NCBI RefSeq assembly: GCF_003751805.1
Contig: NZ_RKHQ01000002.1
Span: forward strand, 930,001 to 994,000
Reading direction: 5' to 3'
DNA: 64,000 bases
DNA from: Salana multivorans
GTDB lineage: Bacteria > Actinomycetota > Actinomycetes > Actinomycetales > Beutenbergiaceae
Part shown: positions 46,747 to 56,054 of the stretch, in pieces
Layout: every line of letters begins with the position of its first letter
Position numbering within the stretch: the first letter of the stretch is position 1
Notes under the pieces: model-generated
The model's input: only the letters and a program-made list of their open reading frames with translations
Told to the model about the DNA's origin: nothing
Databases searched by the model: none
Translations under genes and position numbers: made by a program

Positions 46747-47469
46747 TCAGGCCGTGACCACGGTCCCGATCTTCTCACCCCGGAGGGCGCGCGTGACGTT
46801 GCCCCGCTCGTTCATGCCGAAGACGCGCATCGGCAGGGCGTTGTCCCGGCACAGGCTGAAGGCGGTCGCGTCGAGCACGCGCAGGTCGCGCTGCAGCGCC
46901 TCGTCGAAGGTCAGGTGGTCGAGCTTCGTCGCCGTCGGGTCGACCTTCGGGTCGGCCGTGTAGACGCCGTCGACGCCGTTCTTGCCGACGAGCACCTCGT
47001 CGCAGTGGGTCTCGAGGGCCCGCTGGATCGAGACGGTGTCGGTGGAGAAGTAGGGCATGCCCGCCCCGGCGCCGAAGATGACGGCGCGGCCCTTCTCGAG
47101 GTGGCGGATCGCGCGGAGCGGGATGTACGGCTCGGCGACCTGTCCCATGGTGATGGCCGTCTGGACGCGCGTGCTCACCCCGGCCTTCTCGAGGAAGTCC
47201 TGCAGGGCGAGGCAGTTCATGACGGTCCCGAGCATGCCCATGTAGTCGGCGCGGGCGCGGTCCATGCCCCGCTGGGAGAGCTCGGCGCCGCGGAAGAAGT
47301 TGCCGCCGCCCACGACGATGGCGACCTGGACGCCGTCCGTGACGGCCTCGGCGATCTCACCGGCGATCCTCGAGACGACGTCCGGGTCGAGACCGATCTG
47401 GCCACCACCGAACACCTCCCCGGAGAGCTTGAGCAGAACGCGGCGGGGGCGGGCGGTGGGCTCGGACAT
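46747..47469 (-). CDS. pyrH: UMP kinase
   Basis: 240-residue hexameric amino-acid-kinase-fold enzyme phosphorylating [40 protein letters not shown]-type [11 protein letters not shown] and GTVV end the standard UMP kinase sequence. ATG is preceded by a weak site. It is separated from tsf by a strong terminator, so it has its own promoter. Confidence 0.97.
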   Translation of the reverse strand: MSEPTARPRRVLLKLSGEVFGGGQIGLDPDVVSRIAGEIAEAVTDGVQVAIVVGGGNFFRGAELSQRGMDRARADYMGMLGTVMNCLALQDFLEKAGVSTRVQTAITMGQVAEPYIPLRAIRHLEKGRAVIFGAGAGMPYFSTDTVSIQRALETHCDEVLVGKNGVDGVYTADPKVDPTATKLDHLTFDEALQRDLRVLDATAFSLCRDNALPMRVFGMNERGNVTRALRGEKIGTVVTA

Positions 47470-47549
47470 CGCGGTTCCTACGCTTCCTTCGGCTGGCAGG
47501 CGGTGGATCGACTGCGCTGGCGGCTGGGACGAACGGGTGGTGATGTGCG

Positions 47550-47587
47550 ACGGCGGCCCCGACCACGTGCGTGGTCGGGGCCGCCGT
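47550..47587 (-). terminator. Terminator of the rpsB-tsf operon
   Basis: Perfect 17-bp stem (47550-47566 with 47571-47587) and loop GTGC, six bases after the tsf stop. Confidence 0.88.
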
Positions 47588-47593
47588 TCGGTG

Positions 47594-48439
47594 TCAGGCG
47601 CCGACGCGGAAGCGGACGAAGCCGGTCACGTTGCCACCGGACTCGGTGACGACCTGGCCGACCGTCTTCTTCGGGTCGCGGGCGTAGGCCTGCTCGACGA
47701 GGACCTGGTCCTTGAAGAACCCGTTGAGGCGGCCGTCGACGATCTTGGCGAGCGCGGCCTCCGGCTTGCCCTCGTTGCGGGCGATCTCCTCGGCGATGCG
47801 ACGCTCGTCGGCGACCGTCTGCTCCGGCACGTCCTCACGGGTGAGGTACAGCGGGGAGTAGGCGGCGATGTGCTTCGCGATGTCGTCGGCGATCTCCTGG
47901 GCGGCGACGTCCGACGCGACGAGCACGCCGATCTGGGCCGGGAGGTCCTTGGCCGTCTTGTGCAGGTAGACCGAGATGCGCTCGCCCGGGACGCGGGTGA
48001 CGCGACGCACGACGATCTTCTCGCCGAGCGTGGCCGCAGCCTCGTCCACCAGGTCCGCGACGGTGCCACCGTCGACGGCTGCGGACAGCAGCGCGTCGGC
48101 GTCGGCGGCCTGCGAGGCGACGGCGGCACCGAGCACCTTGTCCGCGAGGGCGAGGAACTTCTCGTTCTTCGCGACGAAGTCGGTCTCGGCGTTCAGCTCG
48201 ACGAGGACGCCGACCTGGCCGTCGGCGTCGGGGGCGTCGACGACGGCGGCGGTCACGAGACCCTCCGACGCGGCGCGACCCTCGCGCTTGGCGACGCCCT
48301 TGAGGCCCTTGACGCGGATGATCTCCAGAGCCTTCTCGGAGTCGCCCTCGGCCTCGTCGAGCGCCTTCTTGACGTCGAGCATGCCGGCACCCGTGCGCTC
48401 ACGGAGCGCCTTGATGTCAGCGGCGGTGTAGTTCGCCAT
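47594..48439 (-). CDS. tsf: Elongation factor Ts
   Basis: 281-residue nucleotide exchange factor for EF-Tu. The N-terminal UBA-like domain ([30 protein letters not shown]) and the core motif [15 protein letters not shown] are unmistakable. ATG 48439 lies 48 bp past rpsB, its usual partner. Confidence 0.98.
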   Translation of the reverse strand: MANYTAADIKALRERTGAGMLDVKKALDEAEGDSEKALEIIRVKGLKGVAKREGRAASEGLVTAAVVDAPDADGQVGVLVELNAETDFVAKNEKFLALADKVLGAAVASQAADADALLSAAVDGGTVADLVDEAAATLGEKIVVRRVTRVPGERISVYLHKTAKDLPAQIGVLVASDVAAQEIADDIAKHIAAYSPLYLTREDVPEQTVADERRIAEEIARNEGKPEAALAKIVDGRLNGFFKDQVLVEQAYARDPKKTVGQVVTESGGNVTGFVRFRVGA

Positions 48440-48487
48440 GACTGTTCTCTCTTCCGATCGTGTAGTCGAGTGGTGAGCTGGCGCCGG

Positions 48488-49447
48488 TCAGGCGTCGCGG
48501 CCCTCGGCCGCGGCCTCGACCTCGTCCGCCGCGACCTGGGCCGCGTCCGCCACGACCTCGGCGACGACGGCGGCAGCCTCGTCGGCCTCGGAGCCCGTGA
48601 CCTCGGCCACGGCCTCGGCGACCTCGGCCTCGACGAGGACCTCGTCGGCGGCGAGCTGCGCGTCAGCGGCAGCCTCACCGGCGGCGACCTCGCCCGCGAG
48701 GAGCTCGGTCTCCCACTCGGCGAGCGGCTCGGCCTCCTCGCCGGTCTGGGAGCCGGAGTGACGGGCGATGGTGCCGTCGGCGACGGCGTCCGCGACCACG
48801 CGGGTGAGCAGCGCGACGGCGCGGATGGCGTCGTCGTTCCCGGGGATCGGGAAGTCGACCTCGTCCGGGTCGCAGTTCGTGTCGAGGATGGCCACGACCG
48901 GGATGTTGAGCTTGCGGGCCTCGGCGATCGCGAGGTGCTCCTTCTTCGTGTCGACGACCCACACGGCCGAGGGCACCTTGGCCATGGTGCGGATACCGCC
49001 GAGCGTGCGCTCGAGCTTCTCCTTCTCGCGGCGCATCATGAGGAGCTCCTTCTTCGTGCGGCCGGAGGCGGCCACGTCGTCGAAGTCGACGTCCTCGAGC
49101 TCCGCGAGGCGCGCGAGGCGCTTGGAGACCGTCTGGAAGTTGGTGAGCATGCCGCCCAGCCAGCGCTGGTTGACGTAGGGCATCCCGACGCGCGTGGCCT
49201 GCTCGGCCACCGTCTCCTGGGCCTGCTTCTTCGTGCCGACGAAGAGGATCGTCCCGCCGTGCGCGACGGTCTCCTTGACGAAGGAGTACGCGCGGTCGAT
49301 GTCCGCGAGCGACTTCTGCAGGTCGATGATGTAGATGCCGTTGCGCTCGGTGAAGATGAAGCGCTTCATCTTCGGGTTCCAACGGCGGGTCTGGTGCCCG
49401 AAGTGAACGCCGCTCTCGAGGAGCTGACGCATGGTGACGACGGCCAT
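48488..49447 (-). CDS. rpsB: Small-subunit ribosomal protein S2 with acidic C-terminal extension
   Basis: 319 residues. [27 protein letters not shown] at the N-terminus and [22 protein letters not shown] near residue 200 are S2 signatures. The last ~65 residues are an Ala/Glu/Asp-rich tail not needed for the S2 fold. ATG 49447 matches the family start. Confidence 0.97.
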   Translation of the reverse strand: MAVVTMRQLLESGVHFGHQTRRWNPKMKRFIFTERNGIYIIDLQKSLADIDRAYSFVKETVAHGGTILFVGTKKQAQETVAEQATRVGMPYVNQRWLGGMLTNFQTVSKRLARLAELEDVDFDDVAASGRTKKELLMMRREKEKLERTLGGIRTMAKVPSAVWVVDTKKEHLAIAEARKLNIPVVAILDTNCDPDEVDFPIPGNDDAIRAVALLTRVVADAVADGTIARHSGSQTGEEAEPLAEWETELLAGEVAAGEAAADAQLAADEVLVEAEVAEAVAEVTGSEADEAAAVVAEVVADAAQVAADEVEAAAEGRDA

Positions 49448-49737
49448 GGCACGTCCTTTCGGCGTGGGCGAGCCCACGCATCGTGCGGCGCGCGTCGGCG
49501 GGTCCTGCCCACGACGCTGCCGCGTGTCGGTTGCTGACCGTTCCCCTCTCGGGGCGGTCCCTGGTGCTCACGACGCAGCACTGCCACTCGGATCGATGTC
49601 CGAGATGGACCGAAGAACTGCGCCCCGGGCGGCTCGGTCCGCCCGCGCGAGGACCATGACGGGACTCGTGCTGGCGGCTGCCGACCGGTGGGTGGGCACG
49701 CGATGTCACTCGGCACGGACCGAGTGCGCCTTCCATC
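49448..49737 (-). promoter_or_regulatory. rpsB leader region
   Basis: About 290 bp without a gene. TAGGAT overlapping the stop of the upstream M23 gene (49738 region) may be a -10. A 7-bp inverted repeat CACTCGG/CCGAGTG (49707-49726) follows, placed early in the leader RNA. S2 often represses its own leader, but I recognise no known element. Confidence 0.4.
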
Positions 49738-50295
49738 CTACTGCCTCAACGGATAGAGGCGGATCACGGGCCGCGGACTCACGAGCAGGACGGGGTCGAC
49801 GTAGTCGTCACGACCGCGGCGCGCACCCCAGTGCAGGTCGGCGCCCGTGCCGTGGCCCGCCTCCAGCGTGCCGATCACCTCTCCTCCAGCGACCCGCTGC
49901 CCCGCCGCGACGCCGGGCAGGACGGGCTCGTAGGTCGTGCGCAGCCCGTCGTCGTGGTCGATCGACACCACGGGCCTGCCCGCGACGCTGCCGGCGAAGG
50001 CGACGACGCCGTCGCCCGCCGCGCGCACCTCGTCCCCCTCGCTGCCGGCGAGGTCGGCGCCGCGATGCCCCGCCAGCCAGGGAAGGGCCGGATCGTCGAA
50101 GGGGCGCGTGACGTCGCCGTCGCCGATCGGCCAGTCGTAGACGACGTCGGCGTGACGGCGCGCCGGGCGAGCCGAGGCATCGGGGGCGACGACGAAGGAG
50201 AGCGCGACGAGCGCCGCAAGGATCGCCGCGAGGGCGAGGTGCAGGGTCCGGTGGTTCGGCCCGGTCGGCCGATTCCGTCTGATCGACTGGTTCAT
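49738..50295 (-). CDS. Secreted M23-family peptidase (LytM domain)
   Basis: 185 residues: a signal peptide (hydrophobic 18-40, cleavage near DASARPA) followed directly by a compact M23 domain (about 60-180) with zinc motifs HRGADLAGSEGDEV and LHWGARRGRDDYVDP. Such enzymes cut peptidoglycan cross-links or act as amidase activators. ATG 50295 has only a weak site. The second His of the usual H-x-H pair is seen as HWG, so activity should be tested. It sits between xerC and rpsB as in related genomes. Confidence 0.85.
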   Translation of the reverse strand: MNQSIRRNRPTGPNHRTLHLALAAILAALVALSFVVAPDASARPARRHADVVYDWPIGDGDVTRPFDDPALPWLAGHRGADLAGSEGDEVRAAGDGVVAFAGSVAGRPVVSIDHDDGLRTTYEPVLPGVAAGQRVAGGEVIGTLEAGHGTGADLHWGARRGRDDYVDPVLLVSPRPVIRLYPLRQ

Positions 50296-50362
50296 CGCTC
50301 GAGCGTGCCGGTTCTCCGCGGCCCGCGCGGGGGGCTGGCGGGACACGGTGGACGCACGCACA

Positions 50363-50384
50363 TCTCGCGACGCTGTGGACAGCG
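50363..50384. promoter_or_regulatory. Palindrome with DnaA-box-like core upstream of the M23 gene
   Basis: CGCTGT-GG-ACAGCG (50371-50384) is a near-palindrome whose minus strand reads CTGTCCACA, one base from the actinobacterial DnaA box TTGTCCACA. Twenty of 22 bases match 56055-56076 upstream of yraN. Confidence 0.45.
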
Positions 50385-50684
50385 AGCGCCCCGGGTCAGG
50401 GGCTCGAACCGGGGCGGGCGGCGACCGTGAGCCGACGGGGTCTCGCGCGCACCACCACCCCGTCCGGCGTGCGGGTGGCCGCTCGGCACCGTTCGCCTCC
50501 GCACTCACGCGCGGGTTGGCGTGAGCGGACCGGCTCGACCGGCGATGCGTTCGGCGCCGGTGGCGGACGCGGTCCGGCGCAAGCGAGCGCCCCCTCGGCA
50601 TCGTGCAGAGCACCGGCTCCAGACGCGGGATGGGCGCGAGCCTTCGGTCGCTCGGCGGCGCCCTCCGCACGCCCCAGCGCGCCG
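50385..50684. other. Noncoding stretch between xerC and the M23 gene
   Basis: No supported gene on either strand. It contains two copies of a CCGGCGCAAGC sequence (near 50573 and 50688) but no tRNA or recognised RNA. Confidence 0.5.
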
Positions 50685-50721
50685 GACCGGCGCAAGCCGA
50701 CCGTGCCGCCGGGCGCCGGTC
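50685..50721 (-). terminator. Hairpin directly after xerC
   Basis: Perfect 9-bp arms GACCGGCGC (50685-50693) and GCGCCGGTC (50713-50721), the second adjoining the xerC stop codon. Confidence 0.5.
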
Positions 50722-51894
50722 TCAGGCGCGTGGGTGCGCCTGGCGGAACGTCGCGAGCAGCCGCTCCGGTGAGACGTGCGTGTACCGCTCGGTGGTCGCC
50801 AGCGAGGCGTGCCCGAGCATCTCCTGGATGGTGCGCAGATCGCTGCCACCCTCGAGCAGGTGCGTGGCGGCGGAGTGGCGCAGCCCGTGGGGGGCGATGT
50901 CCGGGACGCCGGCGATCGTCGCGGCCCGGTGGACGATCGTGCGGACCGTCCGCGGGTCGATCCGACCGCCCCGGACGCCGACGAACAGCGCGTGGCCGGC
51001 GCGTGGGCCGGCGAGGTCGGCGCGACGGGTCAGCCACCGACGCAGCGCCTCGGCCGCCGGCGTCCCGAACGGCACGACGCGCTCCTTGTTGCCCTTCCCG
51101 AGCACGCGGACGAGGCCGGCGGGCAGGTCGAGCGCGTCGACGTCGAGGGCGCACGCCTCCGACACCCGGATCGCCGCCCCGTAGAGCAGCTCGAGGATGG
51201 CAGCGTCCCGCGCCTGGACCGCCGCCAGCTCCGCGGAGTCGCCCGCCCCACGGCGTGCCGCGGCACCCGGACCACCGGAACGGCGCGCCGGATCGGCCTC
51301 GACGGCAACGCCGGAGTCGGCTCCCGTCGAGTCGTCGTCCGGACGGTCCGGACCGACCCAGCCGTCGGGGTCGGTGGAGCCGTCGGGGTCAACGGAAGGA
51401 CGGTGCGCCGTCGCCACGTCACGGGCGGCATCGACGGCCAGGGCCGCCTGGCGTGCGCTGAGGACGGTCGGCAGGGTCCGGTCCGCGCGGGGCGCCTTGA
51501 GCCGGAGGGCGGGGTCGATCGCCAGATGCCCCTGCGCCGTCGCCCAGGCCGTGAACGTCCGGACGGCGGAGGCGCGCCGCGCCATGGTCGAGCGGGCGAG
51601 ACCGCGCGTCGTCTGACCGGCCAGCCACCGCCGCAGAACGGCGAGGTCGAGCCGCTCCAGGTCGGCGCGCGCGGCCGTGCCCGGCGTCTCGGCGAGCAGG
51701 TCGGCGACGTCCCCCAGGTAGGCGCGCACGGTGTGCTCCGAGCGCCCCCGCTGCAGGGTGAGGTAGCTCGCGAACTCCTCTAGCAGCGCCGCGTCGCCGG
51801 GCCGTGTCCCGTCGGGCACACCGACCGACGCGCGACGGGAGGACGCCGAGCGGGCGCGCTGCGCCGCCTGCTCGACGTCCCGCGCTCCGCTCAC
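50722..51894 (-). CDS. xerC: Tyrosine recombinase XerC
   Basis: 390-residue site-specific recombinase that with XerD resolves chromosome dimers at dif. SAM-like N-domain (FASYLTLQRGRSEHTVRAYLGDV) and catalytic set: Arg in AAIRVSEACALD, Lys in LGKGNKERVV, H-x2-R in HGLRHSAATHLLEGG, His in LGHASL and Tyr in TERYTHVSP. A stretch of about 60 residues rich in Asp, Pro and Ser interrupts the core before the first Arg and is not part of typical XerC. GTG 51894 is a provisional start; about 35 N-terminal residues precede homology. Confidence 0.92.
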   Translation of the reverse strand: MSGARDVEQAAQRARSASSRRASVGVPDGTRPGDAALLEEFASYLTLQRGRSEHTVRAYLGDVADLLAETPGTAARADLERLDLAVLRRWLAGQTTRGLARSTMARRASAVRTFTAWATAQGHLAIDPALRLKAPRADRTLPTVLSARQAALAVDAARDVATAHRPSVDPDGSTDPDGWVGPDRPDDDSTGADSGVAVEADPARRSGGPGAAARRGAGDSAELAAVQARDAAILELLYGAAIRVSEACALDVDALDLPAGLVRVLGKGNKERVVPFGTPAAEALRRWLTRRADLAGPRAGHALFVGVRGGRIDPRTVRTIVHRAATIAGVPDIAPHGLRHSAATHLLEGGSDLRTIQEMLGHASLATTERYTHVSPERLLATFRQAHPRA

Positions 51895-52026
51895 TCCCCC
51901 ACGCTCGCCTCCGAACCGCCCCGACGCAACCACCGACACCCGCCCACGTCGCCCACGTCGCCCCCGTCGCCCCGGCCGTGAACCCCGCGGAACCGAATCC
52001 ACACCGCCCACCCCCTTCGTCCGGGA

Positions 52027-52056
52027 TTGACGCAAACCGAGCACTCTCCTTAAGAT
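52027..52056 (+). promoter_or_regulatory. Consensus-like sigma-70 promoter for the small membrane-protein pair
   Basis: TTGACG (52027-52032), 18-base spacer and TAAGAT (52051-52056), the best -35/-10 match in the window, directed at the small genes at 52243 and 52578. Start of RNA would be near 52063, leaving a leader of about 180 bases. Confidence 0.65.
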
Positions 52057-52231
52057 GGCGCTACCCAGAAGTATCGGACGCGCCAGTGGTCACGACCGGC
52101 ACTCGCGGACCGAGCAGAAGTACATCGCGGGCCCGGCGGGGAAAGCCTTCGGTATGTGCCCGGCCAGCCACCCACGGTTGGAGCTGCGGCTCGGCTACAG
52201 CACGTTCGCCGGGATCCAGTGCGTCAGGTGA
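52055..52231 (+). CDS. Possible 58-residue upstream ORF (doubtful)
   Basis: An ATG overlapping the -10 element opens a 58-residue basic peptide with two cysteines, ending 12 bases before the next gene. It has no ribosome binding site and would lose its first codons if transcription starts near 52063; an internal ATG (52154) could serve. GC3 is lower than in neighbouring genes. I know no homologue. Confidence 0.2.
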   Translation: MALPRSIGRASGHDRHSRTEQKYIAGPAGKAFGMCPASHPRLELRLGYSTFAGIQCVR

Positions 52232-52242
52232 AGGGGCTCTCG

Positions 52243-52482
52243 TTGAACAAGCGAATCCTGTACCCGAGTCTCTCGGTCCTCGCCCTCACGCTCGCGTGGG
52301 CCGTGCAGCGGACGTGGGACATGGCGGCCATCTGCCTCGTCGCCGGTGTCGTCGTCGTGGGCATCGTGTGGTTCGGCGAGAGGTCGGCCGCCCGTACCCG
52401 CGCCAGAACGGAGGCGGCGGCGCCCTCGACTCCGCCGCCCGGCGGCCCCGGTCTCCCGCCTCGGGCGCCCGACCAGCGGTAG
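52243..52482 (+). CDS. Small membrane protein, paralogue 1 (RWDMA family)
   Basis: 79 residues. Two hydrophobic segments (about 7-20 and 29-45) flank a TWDMA motif, then WFGERSAARTRAR and a Pro-rich tail. TTG 52243 is chosen because AAGGGG precedes it and the protein then aligns end-to-end with the next gene (28 residues to WDMA in each); a GTG at 52228 is the alternative. Roughly a third of positions are identical between the two. No known family. It interrupts the usual xerC-dprA neighbourhood. Confidence 0.65.
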   Translation: MNKRILYPSLSVLALTLAWAVQRTWDMAAICLVAGVVVVGIVWFGERSAARTRARTEAAAPSTPPPGGPGLPPRAPDQR

Positions 52483-52577
52483 TCGACCGGTGCTCGCCGA
52501 CGCGCAACCCGCCACGGGCGTAGCCCCGTCGGACGCCACGGCGGCGGGCACCGCGTCGGCGTAGTAGAGAGGAAAAC

Positions 52578-52871
52578 ATGGACAAGGGTCTCGTCCGCGC
52601 GATCATCGCGACTCTCGTGATCGCGCTCCTGAACGCCGTGCAGTCCCGATGGGACATGGCGGGGGCCAGCCTCGCGGGCGGCGGTGCCGCCAGCGCCCTC
52701 ATGTGGTGGGGGAACGTGTCGGCGGCCCGGTCGCGTCGCAGGCTCGCGGGGGCGGAGTCGTCGGGGATGGCACCCAGCGGCTCGACCCGCCCGGGCACGT
52801 CGTCACCACACGCCGCGTCCCCACCCGTCGACCCGCCGGCGACACCACCTCAGGACCCCGACCTGCGGTAG
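52578..52871 (+). CDS. Small membrane protein, paralogue 2 (RWDMA family)
   Basis: 97 residues. N-terminal hydrophobic segment (7-19), RWDMAGASLAGGGAASALMWWG, then SAARSRRR and a Ser/Pro/Thr-rich cytoplasmic or external tail. Strong ribosome site GAGAGGAAAAC before ATG. It shares WDMA, W-x-G and SAAR-x-R with the preceding gene. Its last 22 bases overlap the end of dprA on the other strand. Function unknown. Confidence 0.7.
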   Translation: MDKGLVRAIIATLVIALLNAVQSRWDMAGASLAGGGAASALMWWGNVSAARSRRRLAGAESSGMAPSGSTRPGTSSPHAASPPVDPPATPPQDPDLR

Positions 52872-54019
52872 CCCTCACGCCCCTCCACGACGTGCTGCCG
52901 GGCCGCCAGCCGCCCCAGGGCTGCCCGGGTCTCCGCCACCGTGAACCCGGCCGCCCGGGCCACGGCGTCGAGCCGGACGGCCCGACGCGTCGGCAGGGCA
53001 TCCCACACCCGTCGCTCGCGCTCGCTCAGCCCCGGCGCGTCCCCCAGCCGGCCGACGTCCGGCTCCGGCACCAGCGCGCTCGCCGCGACGGGACCGAGCA
53101 GCTCGCGCACCTCGTCCGCGTCCCCGACGCACACGGCCTGCCCCTCCCGGATGAGCCGATGACACCCGGCCGACGCGGCCGACGTCACCGGGCCCGGCAC
53201 CGCGCCGACCGGTCGCATCAGCTCGGCTGCGTGGTTCGCGGTCGACAGCGTTCCCGACCGCCACGCCGCCTCGACGACGACGCACCCGGCCGCGAGCGCC
53301 GCGATCAGCCGGTTGCGCGTGAGGAACCGGAACCGCGTCGGGGTGCAACCGGGCGGAACCTCGGCGACGACGCAACCCTCCCGTGCGACCCGTCGCAGCA
53401 GGCCGCCGTTGGCGGCCGGGTAGAACCGGTCGAGCCCGCCGGCCATGACGGCGACGGTCGACCCACCGGCCGCGAGGGTCACGCGGTGCGCGACCGCATC
53501 GATCCCGAACGCTCCACCCGACACGACGACCCGCCCCTCGGCGGCGAGCGCCGCGACGAGGTCCGCCGCGACGTGCTCGCCGTAGGAGGTGCTCGCCCTC
53601 GCACCGACGACGGCGACACCCCCCACGCGCGCCGCCGAGAGGAGCGAGGGATCACCCCGCACCCACAGGCAGTGCGGCTCCGCTCCGCCGAGGTCGAACA
53701 GCGACGCCGGCCATCGCGGGTCACCCCGGTGCAGCACGATCCCGCCGAGCGTGCGGATCAGCTCGACGTCCCGCGCCGGGTCGAGCTCACCGACGCGGGT
53801 GCGCCACCGCTCGACAGCGGCGTCGAGATGTGGCTCGCCCAGATGCTCGCCCCCGAGGACGAGCTCGAGCGCCGGTGCCGCCCCGAGCGCCGCGACCACC
53901 TCCCCGGCTGCGCGGTCGCCCGGCTCGACGAGCCGCGACCAGGCGGCCGCCACGAGGACGGGGTCGTCGCGGTCGAACGGCACGAACGCCGCCCCGGACC
54001 ACGCCCGCCCGCTACCCAT
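52850..54019 (-). CDS. dprA: DNA-processing protein DprA
   Basis: 389 residues. The Rossmann-like DprA core is clear: GVAVVGARASTSYGEHVAADL, VVSGGAFGIDAVAHRVTLAAGGSTVAVMAGGLDRFYP, and LTRNRLIAALA. It loads RecA on single-stranded DNA in naturally competent species; in actinobacteria the role is less certain. ATG overlaps the comM stop region. N-terminal 90 and C-terminal 70 residues (winged helix, SERERRVWDALP) complete the usual architecture. Confidence 0.95.
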   Translation of the reverse strand: MGSGRAWSGAAFVPFDRDDPVLVAAAWSRLVEPGDRAAGEVVAALGAAPALELVLGGEHLGEPHLDAAVERWRTRVGELDPARDVELIRTLGGIVLHRGDPRWPASLFDLGGAEPHCLWVRGDPSLLSAARVGGVAVVGARASTSYGEHVAADLVAALAAEGRVVVSGGAFGIDAVAHRVTLAAGGSTVAVMAGGLDRFYPAANGGLLRRVAREGCVVAEVPPGCTPTRFRFLTRNRLIAALAAGCVVVEAAWRSGTLSTANHAAELMRPVGAVPGPVTSAASAGCHRLIREGQAVCVGDADEVRELLGPVAASALVPEPDVGRLGDAPGLSERERRVWDALPTRRAVRLDAVARAAGFTVAETRAALGRLAARQHVVEGREGYRRSGS

Positions 54020-55565
54020 GACTCCCTCGCATCCGGAGCGTCATGGCCTGACCGACGTCGTCCACCCCGGGCTCATCCCGCCCGGCCAGGTCCGCGATGG
54101 TCCACGCGACCCGGTGCACCCGATCGGCGCCGCGCAGGGTGAGCAACCCGTGCTCGACCGCCCACACCAGGTCGGCCCGGGCCTGCGGGGACAACGGGTG
54201 CGTCTTGCGCAGCCACGCGCCGGGGACCGCCGCGTTGGTCGACCAGGGCCGATCGCGCCACCGTTGCCGCATCCGTCGCCTCGCCGCCAGGACCCGGGAG
54301 GCGATCGTCGCGCTGGACTCCCCGCCCTCGACCGACAGGGACGCCGCGCGCGTCTGGGGCACCTCGACCTGGAGGTCGACCCGGTCCAGCAGCGGCCCGG
54401 ACAGGCGACCCAGGTAGCGCCGACGCTGGACCGAGGAGCAGGAGCACTCCTCGCCCTTCCCCGCCGCGTGGCCGCAGGGACACGGGTTCGCGGCGAGGAC
54501 GAGCTGGAACCGCGCCGGGTAGCTCGCGGACCCGAGCGCGCGGTCGAGCGTGAGCGTCCCGTTCTCCAGCGGCTGGCGCAGCGTGTCGAGCACGCGCGGA
54601 CTGAACTCGGGTGCCTCGTCCAGCGCCAGCACCCCCAGGTGGGCCCGGCTCGCGGCGCCGGGGCGAGGCACGCCCGACCCGCCGCCGACGATCGCGGCCG
54701 CACTCGCCGTGTGGTGCGGCGCCTCGTACGGCGGACGGACGATGAGGCCGCGGGAGGGGTCGAACGTGCCGGCGACCGAGTGCAGCGACGTCACCTCGAC
54801 GGCCTCCGCCTCGGTCAGGTCGGGCAGGATCCCCGGCAGCCGCGCGGCGAGCATCGTCTTGCCGGTCCCCGGCGGGCCGACGAGGAACAGGTGGTGTGCT
54901 CCGGCCGCGGCGACCTCGAGGGCGAACCGCGCCTGGTCCTGCCCGACCACGTCGGCCAGGTCGAGCGCGGCTCCCGGCAGCGCGGCACCCGCCTCCGCGG
55001 CGGGCGCACCACCGGCGACGGCGCGCTCCACCGGCTGGAGTCGCGGCACGGTCACCTCCGCGCCGTACCGCTCCAGGAGCTCCGCCAGATGGCCGACCCC
55101 GAGCACCTGCGCACCGGGCACGAGCGACGCCTCGGCGACGTCGGCCAGCGGGACGACGACGCGGGGGCACCCGGCCCGGACGGCCGCGTGCACCATCGGC
55201 AGCACGCCCCTGACCGGGTGGACGCGGCCGTCGAGTCCGAGCTCGCCGAGGTGCACGACGCCGCGCGGCCGAGCGGGTGCGGCGTCCGCCCCGGCGAGCA
55301 CCGCGACCGCGACCGCGAGGTCGAACGACGACCCGGCCTTCGGCAGCTCCGCCGGCCAGAGGTTCACCGTGACCCGCCGCTGCGGGAACGTGATCCCGCA
55401 CGAGTGCACCGCGGCGCGCACGCGCTCGCGGGACTCCGAGAGCGCCCGGTCCGGGCGACCGACGAGCGTGAAGGCCGGCAGGCCCGCGGCCACGTGGGCC
55501 TCGACCTCGACGACGTCCCCCACCAGCCCGCGCAGCGCGATCGCGGAGGTCCGACCGAGGCCCAT
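54012..55565 (-). CDS. comM: ComM/YifB-family AAA+ ATPase (Mg-chelatase-like)
   Basis: 517 residues. N-terminal Lon-like domain (GLVGDVVEVEAHVAAGLPAFTLVG), central AAA+ with Walker A LVGPPGTGKTM (about 220) and Walker B LALDEAPEF, a Cys-rich insertion (NPCPCGHAAGKGEECSCS), and the C-terminal YifB domain (TNAAVPGAWLRKTHPLS). ComM promotes branch migration in natural transformation of Gram-negatives. ATG 55565 overlaps the yraN stop (TGATG). Confidence 0.94.
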   Translation of the reverse strand: MGLGRTSAIALRGLVGDVVEVEAHVAAGLPAFTLVGRPDRALSESRERVRAAVHSCGITFPQRRVTVNLWPAELPKAGSSFDLAVAVAVLAGADAAPARPRGVVHLGELGLDGRVHPVRGVLPMVHAAVRAGCPRVVVPLADVAEASLVPGAQVLGVGHLAELLERYGAEVTVPRLQPVERAVAGGAPAAEAGAALPGAALDLADVVGQDQARFALEVAAAGAHHLFLVGPPGTGKTMLAARLPGILPDLTEAEAVEVTSLHSVAGTFDPSRGLIVRPPYEAPHHTASAAAIVGGGSGVPRPGAASRAHLGVLALDEAPEFSPRVLDTLRQPLENGTLTLDRALGSASYPARFQLVLAANPCPCGHAAGKGEECSCSSVQRRRYLGRLSGPLLDRVDLQVEVPQTRAASLSVEGGESSATIASRVLAARRRMRQRWRDRPWSTNAAVPGAWLRKTHPLSPQARADLVWAVEHGLLTLRGADRVHRVAWTIADLAGRDEPGVDDVGQAMTLRMRGSHG

Positions 55566-55975
55566 CAGCCGGCGCCCCGGACGTGGACCAGGCGGGGCTC
55601 CGACCCGTCGGGCCAGAGGATGCCGAGCACGTCGATCCGCACGTCGCTCGGACCGCCACCGCGGCCACGCGCGCGGCCCCCGGTCCCCTGCGCCTCGCTC
55701 GACCCGGCCTCGTCGGCGCGCGCCAGCCACTCCCCCGTCAGCAACCGGAGCCGCGCGAGCTTGCGCGGTGTCACCGCCGCGAGCGGGCCGCCGAGCACCA
55801 TCGAGGAGCGCGTCTTCACCTCCAGCACGACGAGGCAGTCCCCGTCCCTGGCGACGACGTCGATCTCCCCGCGCTCGCCCCGCCAGTTGCGGGCGAGCAC
55901 GGACCATCCCTGCTCCTGAGCCCAGGCGACGGCGAGGTCCTCCCCGCGCCGGCCGAGCGTGTCCTTCGCTGCCAT
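55565..55975 (-). CDS. yraN: YraN-family endonuclease-like protein (UPF0102)
   Basis: 136 residues with a restriction-endonuclease-like core: NWRGERGEIDVVARDG and CLVVLEVKTRSS give the D-(E)xK motif, and TPRKLARLRLLTGEWLA follows. A Gly/Arg-rich patch (about 100-112) precedes the C-terminal strand. ATG 55975 has GAGGAGGTGGCC. Biochemical role unestablished; usually next to comM and rnhB. Confidence 0.9.
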   Translation of the reverse strand: MAAKDTLGRRGEDLAVAWAQEQGWSVLARNWRGERGEIDVVARDGDCLVVLEVKTRSSMVLGGPLAAVTPRKLARLRLLTGEWLARADEAGSSEAQGTGGRARGRGGGPSDVRIDVLGILWPDGSEPRLVHVRGAG

Positions 55976-56054
55976 GGCCACCTCCTCGGACCCACCATCG
56001 GGCACGGGAGGAGCAGGCCGCGCGGGGCCTGTGCACGGTCAGGAGAGGGCGTCG

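Noticed and set aside
50395-50420. tRNA T-arm-like GGTTCGAGCC on the minus strand
   Set aside because: The T stem does not pair beyond two bases and no acceptor, D or anticodon arm fits around it.
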